Source: Phycisphaerae bacterium
Lineage (GTDB): Bacteria > Planctomycetota > Phycisphaerae > UBA1845 > PWPN01
Reading direction: 5' to 3'
DNA length: 36,028 nucleotides
NCBI GenBank assembly: GCA_030372985.1
Contig: JAUCQB010000020.1
Span: forward strand, 1 to 36,028
Positions 8,053 through 15,348 of this stretch are shown here, piece by piece. A model generated the notes under the pieces. It was not told the DNA's origin and did no database searches. It worked only from the letters and a program-made list of their open reading frames with translations. The first letter of the stretch is position 1. The number at the start of each line of letters is the position of its first letter. A program made the position numbers and the translations under genes.

Positions 8053-8934
8053 ATGGAAGTCCGTCTCGCGAGAAAACACGGTTTCTGCTTCGGCGTCGAG
8101 CAGGCGATCGAGCTTGCGGAGCAGACGTTGCGCGACAATGCTCCCGGCCGCGTAGCGGCGCTGGGCCCGGTCATCCACAATCCGGAAGTCGTCCGAAGAC
8201 TCGAACAGGAGGGCCTCAACCAGTCCGCGCGACTCGATAATCTGGAGGCGGGCACCACCGTGCTGATCCGCTCGCACGGCGTCGGGCCGGAGATCTATGA
8301 GATGGCCCGTCGGCGCGGCATCAACCTTGTCGATGCGACGTGCAGACTGGTCAAGCGAGCTCAGACGGTGGTCAGGCAACTGCATGAGGAAGGTTACCAG
8401 GTGATCATGATCGGTGACGCCAATCACCCGGAGGTCAAGGGGGTCATCGGCTATGCCCCCAACGTCATCGTCGTCGAGCGGGAAGAGGATCTGGCGGACA
8501 AGATCCCGCGGCGGGCGCGGCTCGGCATCGTCGCCCAGACGACTCACGCCCCCGAGCACGTCGCCCGGATGATCGGAGCGATTGCTGCGCTGCCGTTCCA
8601 GGAACTCAAGGTGGTCAACACGCTCTGCCTGGAGGTTGTCCGCCGCCAGGAGGCGGCCGTCGAACTGGCCCGCGAAGTCGACGTCATGTTCGTGCTCGGC
8701 GGTCTCAGCTCGGCCAACACCTGCGAGCTGGCCCGCCTCTGCCAGGGCGAGGGCGTCCGGACGTATCACCTGGAGACCTGGGCCGACTTCAAGCCGGCGA
8801 TGGTCGCCGGGTGCAAGGTGGCCGGCATCACCGCCGGGGCCTCGACGCCGGATGATACCATCACCGAATTCGCCGCAAACCTGCGACTACACGAGCCACT
8901 CAACCAACCGAGCGAGGAAGACACTCGGCACTGA
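8053..8934 (+). CDS. ispH: 4-hydroxy-3-methylbut-2-enyl diphosphate reductase
   Basis: IspH (LytB) is the last enzyme of the MEP isoprenoid pathway. It reduces HMBPP to IPP and DMAPP with a [4Fe-4S] cluster in the cytoplasm. The three cluster cysteines are at 12 (HGFCFGV), 97 (DATCRLV) and 192 (NTLCLEV). Substrate-binding His42, His75 (RSHG) and His125 and catalytic Glu127 (NHPEVKG) are in place, as is the late SSANTCEL segment equivalent to the SSNS loop. Length is 293 residues, slightly short of E. coli IspH (316). The ribosome-binding site before ATG 8053 is weak. It is a single gene, convergent with the permease fusion downstream. Confidence 0.96.
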   Translation: MEVRLARKHGFCFGVEQAIELAEQTLRDNAPGRVAALGPVIHNPEVVRRLEQEGLNQSARLDNLEAGTTVLIRSHGVGPEIYEMARRRGINLVDATCRLVKRAQTVVRQLHEEGYQVIMIGDANHPEVKGVIGYAPNVIVVEREEDLADKIPRRARLGIVAQTTHAPEHVARMIGAIAALPFQELKVVNTLCLEVVRRQEAAVELAREVDVMFVLGGLSSANTCELARLCQGEGVRTYHLETWADFKPAMVAGCKVAGITAGASTPDDTITEFAANLRLHEPLNQPSEEDTRH

Positions 8935-9095
8935 GACGTGTCTGTACAGGCTCGCCCTTGTCCGACCTGTCCATCTCTCGACCCCTATTGCCCGACGGCA
9001 GTCTCCACCGGCTGAACCGCCACGGTCGGGCATCCGAAACAGGGACGCAGTTGCGCCCCTGCTTCAAAGACACAAAGAAGAAGGAAGGACAGAGA

Positions 9096-9121
9096 AGCAA
9101 AGAAAGACCCGCGATGGCGGG
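9096..9121 (-). terminator. Likely terminator of the permease-fusion gene
   Basis: Read on the minus strand, CCCGC-CATC-GCGGG is followed by TCTTTCTTT. It sits about 20 nt past the stop at 9143. The stem is only 5 bp and the tail is interrupted by C, so efficiency is uncertain. Confidence 0.5.
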
Positions 9122-9142
9122 CCAATCGCCCCTGAGGCGCCC

Positions 9143-12100
9143 TTACGAACTGGCCACGGCCGAGGCGCGGTATCGTTCGCTTTCGGCCGGACTCAGCGAT
9201 CGCCACAGCAGGAACCGCTTGCGAAGCTCGGTGAGGAAACGTCGGTTGCCGCGGACCCACGAACTGTGCGGGCCGGCCTCGCGGCGCAGCGAGATGCGCA
9301 CCTCGTGGATGCTCGGGTCGCTGCCCGGCCGAATCTCCAGTTCGACCGTCTGCATGATGCCCAGATCGAACGGGGCGAGCCAGATCTGGGCGACAAGCCC
9401 ACGGCCGCCGGAGCCCGCGTCGGCAAACGGCTCAATCGCCCCGCAGGTGAACCGCCCCAGCGACGACTCGGTATGCGACGCCAGCCACTCCCGCAGATAC
9501 GCCAGCAACGGGGCGGCGTCGCGGCCGTGGAAAGTGAACGGGAGCAGCACAACCATCTCGTCGCCTTCCGGCATCGGCAGCTTCCAGGTGCTCTCACTGC
9601 CGGGGGCTGCGATCCGCGTGGCCTTCCACGCCGGCCACAGCGAAGAAAACAACACAACCGCCATCATCGCCACCTGGGTCCACACCGCCGCGGCGCTGGA
9701 GAAGTTCAGATTGATGCCAGGAATCAGGTCGAAGCGGGCAACAAAGCTGCCCAGCCCCTGGCCGAGAACAAAGCCACCCACCACCCCAATCGTGCCGTAG
9801 GCCGCGGCCTCGGACACGAACAGGGCCCCGATATGCAGCGGGGCCAGACCGACCGCCATCATCGTCCCGATTTCGCGCTGCCGCTCGTAGACCGAACTGA
9901 GCATGGTGTTGAAGATGATGGCCGCACCGATCAGCAGCGGCACGATGACCGAACCGAAACCCTGGAGCGTGGTCAGCTCGGCCACGGCGCACAGCACCAC
10001 CCGGCCGTCGGCGTTGGCATACACCGGCTGACGGAAGCTGACCGCCACGTCATCCGCCAGAGCCATCGTATCCCGCGGGTCGTGAGGCACGATCACGACC
10101 GACCGCAGGGTGCCGTCAAACTCGGCCGCCCGGTCGGCCCGGATGATCGCGAACTGGTCCGGCGAGATGCCGTGGTACTGATCGGTCTGCGGCGAGCTGG
10201 TCAGGTCGGCCGCCGAGTCAGCGCTGTCGATGAGGTCGAGCTTCGACTGGAGCAACGTCGGATCGGGGTCCCACTGGATGTAGCGAGAGTAGTCCAGCGG
10301 CGCGTGAACTCGGCCATTGAAACCGGTCATCGCCAGCATCCGGCGATCATCCATGACACCGGCAACCGTGAATCGCGAGCCGAGCATCTCGACGTGTTCG
10401 CCTTGTCCGGCTCCAATTCGCTTGGCCACGCTGCTGCTGATCAGTATCGCATCCGGTGACGCAGCAAACGCGGCCATACCGTCCTGGCCCGCGAGGCGAT
10501 CCATCCCCAGCAGCCGGGCCTCCCTTGGATCGATGCACGAGGCCGCCAGCAGCAGCGCGTGGTCCCCGACCGGCCCGTCAAGCCGCAGCGTCCGCGGGGC
10601 CTGCGTCGTCAGGTTGTTGTACGTGATCCACCAGTGACCGAGCACCTCTGCCCGCTCGCGATAAGCCGTGCTCAGATAATCCAGCGTCCACGTGGGCATG
10701 GGGTTGCAACTCATTCGCTGAATCATGATCGCGCTGCGGTCCTCCTGGCCGTCGTCCAGACGCGTCAGCTCGTACCGCAGCGGATGAAGCTTCATGCCGC
10801 TGCCGGTGAAACTCATCATCAGGAAAGCCAGCAGCACCAGCGTGACCAGGGTCAGGGCAGTGCGCATCTTCCGGCGGCGCATGTTCGCAATCCCCAGCAG
10901 CATCGCCCGGTTCAAGACCGTGAATCGCCGGAAATCACTCGCCGATGAACCGCCCGCCGTGTCATCCGCCGAAGACGCGCCCTGCCGCAGATAACGAAGC
11001 TCGGCGTGAAACCGCCCCAGCACGATGGCAATGACCAGAATGGACAGGAAGAGAATCACGAAGGCCAACAGAATCGTCACCGGCGTCAGGCTGACGCGAA
11101 AGGCCGGGTGAAACAGGGCGATCAGGATGACCATGACGACGAAAATCGCCGTGAAGCCGCCGATCTGGCGATAAATGCCCGCCGCGGCAATCAGCAGCCG
11201 TTCCAGGAAGTACGAGAACGGCACCAGGCAGACAAGAATGAGCAGAACCGCGTGAATGATATCGTCTGCCGCCGATCGAGTGAGTTGATAGACGCGCGCC
11301 TGCTTGGCCAGTGCACGAATCGTCTCCCGCGCCGCCCCTGCCCCATCTCCGGATGCCAGGGCCGCCTCGGCCGCAGCCAATTCCTTGCGGCTCTCCTCGT
11401 GCAGATCGCGAAGATAAGGATCGATGACCCCGGTGCCCTCCAGGCGGGCCATGCGTTCGGTATTGAGCAGGGCAAAATCACGCGCCGACGTCAGCCCGAT
11501 CGGCTCCGTTTGCCGCCAGTCAAGCGGAAAACCACGACCCTCGGGCTGCTCGGGGCCGGCGTTGAGCGCCAGCATGCGCCGCGTCGCATCCCCGCGGGCA
11601 AACACCAACTGCCAGCGGTCAACATCGGTCGGCAAGAAGACCGAGAAGGCCCCTTCGTCGAACGTGAAGTTCCAGGCCCGCGGTTCACTGCCTCGCGAGA
11701 CCTCGACCGGCAGGACCTTGTCCAGATCTTCGAGATAACGGGCATCGTGCAGCCCGAACAGACCGATCTGCGCACACTCGAACATCTCGCCGCGGAGGTT
11801 CATCCGATCCGCCATGCGCGCGTGCCCCGACGCCGGCGTCTCCCACGTGCCGAGGCGGGTCATGGCCATGTTCACCCGGCCACGGGCATCGAAGCAGTAC
11901 ACCTCGGACCGCAGCGGAGCCCATCGCACTTTCTCGGGGAAGACGTCGTCAAGATCAAACCGCCCCTCCCCGTCGGTCATCACCACGATGGCATCCCGCA
12001 CACCGATACCCCGAACGCCGAATGACTTGGTGCCCAGATACGATTTGGCGTAGAGCACAGCATCGGGTATCCCCAGATCGAGCTGGGCCTCGCCCGAGGC

Positions 12101-13975
12101 GGGCATCGCCGCGATCCCCGCCCAGCGGCAGAACCAGCGACTCAGCGGGCTTGGGGACAACGGCATTGGCCGACGCAACATCTCGTCGATCAGCGCCCCG
12201 CACATCGCGATCTGCGGGGTGAGCCGGTCGAGATTCATTCGCTCCGGCGTATCCATCGGCGTATCGACGCGCAGCCGCATGTCCTGCGTGGTTGCCATCA
12301 TCATGCCGAGGCAGCCGGCGCTGACCGCCGCGTCGATCCCGTTGGCCACCGGCGCCGGCAAATCGCTCTGCCAGTGGCGGCGGCCTTCGGCGGCGTCAGC
12401 CAAATACGTCTGCCGAACCTCGGCCGGCAAATCGATTCGTTCGGCGGCATGACGCAGCCACTCCCCGTAGCCGACCAGGCGATTCTGAACGAGCTGCTCG
12501 CACAGGTGGCTCTGGGCAAAAGGCGCGAACTGCCGCCCATGCGAGCTCAGCTCCAGACTGACGAATAGAATCGGCCGGGACGCACCGCCCGTCCCCAGGC
12601 CGGCGGTTCGCAGGATGTCCATGTCGACGCGACGCCGTTCCAGACGTCCGTTTCGATCGGCGATCATCCGATCCAGCCTCCGCTGAACATCAGGCAGCAA
12701 CTCGCCAAGCAGATCCGTGTCGATCTCGCCCGGCCTGTCTTGATGGAGCTGGCGCTGAAGAGCGAGCATCCGAATGCGACGCTGATCGAGCGACCCCACG
12801 GCCGCCTCATCCTCACCGCCCTTGCGCTGCTGCCGGGCCTGCTCCTGCAGCCGAAGAATCTGGTACTTGACCTGCCAGATGACGTGCTCGTTGCGAAACC
12901 GCCGGTTCGACCAGCCCGCCACCGCCCCAAGCACGTCCGAGCCCGCCAGCTTCCGCCGGTATTCGCTCAGCCAGCCAAGCTCCTTCTCTTCGGCGGCCAG
13001 CGAGCCCCCCAATGCGGCCTGTGCGTCGGTAAGCGACTTCATCAGTTGACGCGAGGCGGTCAGTTCGAAAGTGTCTCCGCAGGTGAAAACCGCCAACACG
13101 CCGCAAGCCGGCGGGCGAGCAGCCAGCCCGCGCACCAGTTGCAGCAGAACCGCAGGATTGATGGCCTGCTCGGCACCCAAGGCCAGATCCGGAACAGAAC
13201 AGGCCGCGTCATATCGACTGTGCAAGACCGCAACCGCCCCGGCGTCGCCCGGCTCGGCAGGCGGGATGTACCCGATGAGGTTGTATACCGTTCGTCGCTC
13301 CCACTTCACCAGCGAGCGAACCGTCAGCTGGAGGCCGTCGGTTCGACGCAGACGATCGCTCAGAGCCGCGTCATCCACATAAAACCGCGGGAACGGCACG
13401 GAAGCATACATGTACTTGCCGTTGGCCTGCGTCCACGAGGTGTCCTGCGGGCGAAGAAACAAAACCGCCAAGGCCCCATGCATGGCCGCATATTGCCAGC
13501 GATCGCGCGTGTTGAACTCCATGACCGCGATGCGGCCGGAAAGGCGATCCACCGGCAGCGTGTCCAGCTTTCCTTCTCCGATGTGCACCGCCTCGGCCGT
13601 AAAGCCTTCCGGTGGAGTAACAGAGGGATTTGCCCCATTCGGCCAGAGCGGATGAATCGCCACCGGCGGCTCGTCGTCGATTCGGAGACTGGCGTGGTCC
13701 GTCACGGGCACCACGAGTTCCACCGGCCGACGCCAGATGCGCGAGACGCCCGCCGCCTTCATCTCTGACTCGATGTAGTCAGCCGTGTTGTCGCAACCCG
13801 GCTGACCGGCGAAACGCGAGCCAAAAGAGCAGATCCGGCCGTGGTCCTCCACGAATCGCTCGCGAATGACACCGACGGCGTCGGCCCCCGTAGGCCAGTT
13901 GCCTTCATCCGCCGCAACCAGAGCAGCGGCGCTCATGGCGACGACACAACACGCAAATGGCAACCGCCTGAACAT
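9143..13975 (-). CDS. Exported M28-like/PA domain fused to FtsX/MacB-type permease
   Basis: I start at ATG 13975, where a signal peptide begins (MFRRLPFACCVVAMSAAALVA); the open frame continues 96 codons upstream without plausible protein. The product is 1610 residues. Residues about 30-350 resemble an M28 peptidase with an inserted PA domain (about 130-230), but the metal site is degenerate. The HxD position reads R254-Y-D256, GADD reads GAEQ (267-270), and the GEE of the family reads G300-D-T. Residues 350-900 are a long extracytoplasmic region. Membrane segments follow at about 905-1000 and 1030-1050, then a MacB-like periplasmic region, then the FtsX core at about 1340-1440 (YERQREIGTMMAVGL). 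A soluble domain of about 160 residues ends it. FtsX permeases need an ATPase, and none is adjacent. Substrate is unknown; envelope lipid or protein export is possible. Confidence 0.82.
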   Translation of the reverse strand: MFRRLPFACCVVAMSAAALVAADEGNWPTGADAVGVIRERFVEDHGRICSFGSRFAGQPGCDNTADYIESEMKAAGVSRIWRRPVELVVPVTDHASLRIDDEPPVAIHPLWPNGANPSVTPPEGFTAEAVHIGEGKLDTLPVDRLSGRIAVMEFNTRDRWQYAAMHGALAVLFLRPQDTSWTQANGKYMYASVPFPRFYVDDAALSDRLRRTDGLQLTVRSLVKWERRTVYNLIGYIPPAEPGDAGAVAVLHSRYDAACSVPDLALGAEQAINPAVLLQLVRGLAARPPACGVLAVFTCGDTFELTASRQLMKSLTDAQAALGGSLAAEEKELGWLSEYRRKLAGSDVLGAVAGWSNRRFRNEHVIWQVKYQILRLQEQARQQRKGGEDEAAVGSLDQRRIRMLALQRQLHQDRPGEIDTDLLGELLPDVQRRLDRMIADRNGRLERRRVDMDILRTAGLGTGGASRPILFVSLELSSHGRQFAPFAQSHLCEQLVQNRLVGYGEWLRHAAERIDLPAEVRQTYLADAAEGRRHWQSDLPAPVANGIDAAVSAGCLGMMMATTQDMRLRVDTPMDTPERMNLDRLTPQIAMCGALIDEMLRRPMPLSPSPLSRWFCRWAGIAAMPASGEAQLDLGIPDAVLYAKSYLGTKSFGVRGIGVRDAIVVMTDGEGRFDLDDVFPEKVRWAPLRSEVYCFDARGRVNMAMTRLGTWETPASGHARMADRMNLRGEMFECAQIGLFGLHDARYLEDLDKVLPVEVSRGSEPRAWNFTFDEGAFSVFLPTDVDRWQLVFARGDATRRMLALNAGPEQPEGRGFPLDWRQTEPIGLTSARDFALLNTERMARLEGTGVIDPYLRDLHEESRKELAAAEAALASGDGAGAARETIRALAKQARVYQLTRSAADDIIHAVLLILVCLVPFSYFLERLLIAAAGIYRQIGGFTAIFVVMVILIALFHPAFRVSLTPVTILLAFVILFLSILVIAIVLGRFHAELRYLRQGASSADDTAGGSSASDFRRFTVLNRAMLLGIANMRRRKMRTALTLVTLVLLAFLMMSFTGSGMKLHPLRYELTRLDDGQEDRSAIMIQRMSCNPMPTWTLDYLSTAYRERAEVLGHWWITYNNLTTQAPRTLRLDGPVGDHALLLAASCIDPREARLLGMDRLAGQDGMAAFAASPDAILISSSVAKRIGAGQGEHVEMLGSRFTVAGVMDDRRMLAMTGFNGRVHAPLDYSRYIQWDPDPTLLQSKLDLIDSADSAADLTSSPQTDQYHGISPDQFAIIRADRAAEFDGTLRSVVIVPHDPRDTMALADDVAVSFRQPVYANADGRVVLCAVAELTTLQGFGSVIVPLLIGAAIIFNTMLSSVYERQREIGTMMAVGLAPLHIGALFVSEAAAYGTIGVVGGFVLGQGLGSFVARFDLIPGINLNFSSAAAVWTQVAMMAVVLFSSLWPAWKATRIAAPGSESTWKLPMPEGDEMVVLLPFTFHGRDAAPLLAYLREWLASHTESSLGRFTCGAIEPFADAGSGGRGLVAQIWLAPFDLGIMQTVELEIRPGSDPSIHEVRISLRREAGPHSSWVRGNRRFLTELRKRFLLWRSLSPAESERYRASAVASS

Positions 13976-14374
13976 GAAATCTACCACCCACGATTGACGA
14001 CCGGGCAGTATAACAAAACGCAGAACAAGCGGCATCACGGGCCTGCGGTCATCTGATGGACATGCCGCGACCGTCGGGTTACGATGCTCTCTGTCCTGGT
14101 GCTCCGGCGACCCCATGGATCTGAAGCGGCCCCGTTGGTCACTTCGCTCGAAGACGCAGGCCGGTCTTCCTCGACGGAGCCCGAACATGAGAAGCCACTT
14201 GGCAACTTCTATCATACCCTTGATCTCGGCAACCACGCTCAGTGTGGTAACACACAGGGTCAATGCCGCGATCGATCACACGTTAACGATCGCGCCGGTA
14301 CCGGCCGGTCATCGGCATCCGGCAAGAGAAGCCGTCGCTGCACCGGCGACAGTCCCTTTTGAGGATACAGCATC
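13976..14374. other. Divergent intergenic region with inverted repeats
   Basis: No gene is recognised between the permease fusion (minus) and the AsmA-like gene (plus). GCGATCG (14268-14274) and CGATCGC (14287-14293) form a perfect 7-bp inverted repeat around a 12-nt spacer. ACCAC/GTGGT (14232-14248) forms a smaller one. Either could be an operator. GAGG at 14361-14364 is the likely ribosome-binding site for the gene at 14375. Confidence 0.5.
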
Positions 14375-15310
14375 ATGAAGAAGAAGATGAAGAAGATCAT
14401 TCTGGTCGTGGTCATCGCCCTTGTGGTTCTGGTGGTGGCGGTGGTGCTCGGGATCGATCGCATCGCCAAGACCGGCACCGAAGTGGGAGCAACCTACGCC
14501 CTCGGCGTGCCCACCACGCTCAACAGCGCCGACATCGGCATCCTTCAGGGACGATCCGAGCTGCAGCAGCTCCAGGTGAACAACCCCGAGGGCTTCGAGA
14601 GCCCCCACTTCCTCAAGCTCAACCGCGGGGCCCTCAGCGTGTCACTCGGATCTCTGACCAGCGACCTGGTCGAGGTACCCGAGTTCACGCTGGAAGGAAT
14701 CGACGTCAGCCTGGAGAAGAAGGGCGCCCAGAGCAACTACCAGGTCATCCTCGATAACCTCAAGAAGTTCGAGTCCAAGGCGGAGAGCGAACCCGCCAAG
14801 AAGGAAACCAAGGAAGGCAAGCGGTTCGTCATCCGCGAGATCCTCATCAAGGACGTGAAGGTGCGCGTCAAGGCCGCCCCCCTGGTCGATGTCACCGTGC
14901 CTATCGACGAGATTCGCCTGCGTGATGTGGGCAGCGACTCGAACAAGGGCGTGATGATATCGGAACTCACCGGCACCTTGTTGAAGGCCATTATCCTCGC
15001 GACCGCCGAGAAAGGCGGCAACCTGATTCCCGCGGACGTGCTCGGCGATCTCGACGGCGCCCTCAAGAACCTGGCCTCTCTCAAGGATGTCGGGGCTACC
15101 CTCTCGGTTGGCGTGGGTGAAGCGGCCAAGGAGATCGGCGCAGGCGTCCAGCAGGCCACTCAGCAGCTCCAAGAGGGCACCAAGAAGGCGGCTGAAGAGG
15201 CACAGAAGGCCACCGGCGAACTCCAGGAAGGCACCAAGAAGGCGGCCGACGACGTGGCCGGCAAGATCGGCGACCTCCTCAAGAAACCGGATGACAAGAA
15301 GCCCGAGTGA
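14375..15310 (+). CDS. AsmA-like membrane-anchored protein with LEA-like repeat tail
   Basis: This 311-residue protein begins with a lysine cluster and one transmembrane helix (about residues 8-28), so it is probably anchored in the inner membrane with the rest outside the cytoplasm. Residues about 45-200 resemble the N-terminal part of AsmA-type envelope proteins (beta-strand-rich, with LEGIDVSLEKKG and FVIREILIKDVKVRVKA). From about residue 235 it becomes amphipathic helix. The tail has two copies of LQEGTKKAA with EEAQKATGE and DDVAGKIGD after them, a late-embryogenesis-abundant-like pattern, and ends KKPDDKKPE. AsmA relatives are linked to lipid transport between membranes, but this protein is short and that role is inferred. 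The gene is convergent with the next one. Confidence 0.75.
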   Translation: MKKKMKKIILVVVIALVVLVVAVVLGIDRIAKTGTEVGATYALGVPTTLNSADIGILQGRSELQQLQVNNPEGFESPHFLKLNRGALSVSLGSLTSDLVEVPEFTLEGIDVSLEKKGAQSNYQVILDNLKKFESKAESEPAKKETKEGKRFVIREILIKDVKVRVKAAPLVDVTVPIDEIRLRDVGSDSNKGVMISELTGTLLKAIILATAEKGGNLIPADVLGDLDGALKNLASLKDVGATLSVGVGEAAKEIGAGVQQATQQLQEGTKKAAEEAQKATGELQEGTKKAADDVAGKIGDLLKKPDDKKPE

Positions 15311-15348
15311 CCGTTCTCAGTCGGGCAAGTCGACAACCGATCTGCCCC

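Noticed and set aside
8582..10459. Long plus-strand open frame spanning the end of ispH and the permease gene
   Set aside because: It crosses two real genes in shifted frames and its Arg/Pro/His-rich text is typical of high-GC shadow frames.
13976..14263. 96-codon N-terminal extension of the permease fusion
   Set aside because: The residues look random, and a clean signal peptide begins at ATG 13975.
14084..14362. Short plus-strand frames before the AsmA-like gene
   Set aside because: No family text, no ribosome-binding site, and several frames are open equally by GC bias.
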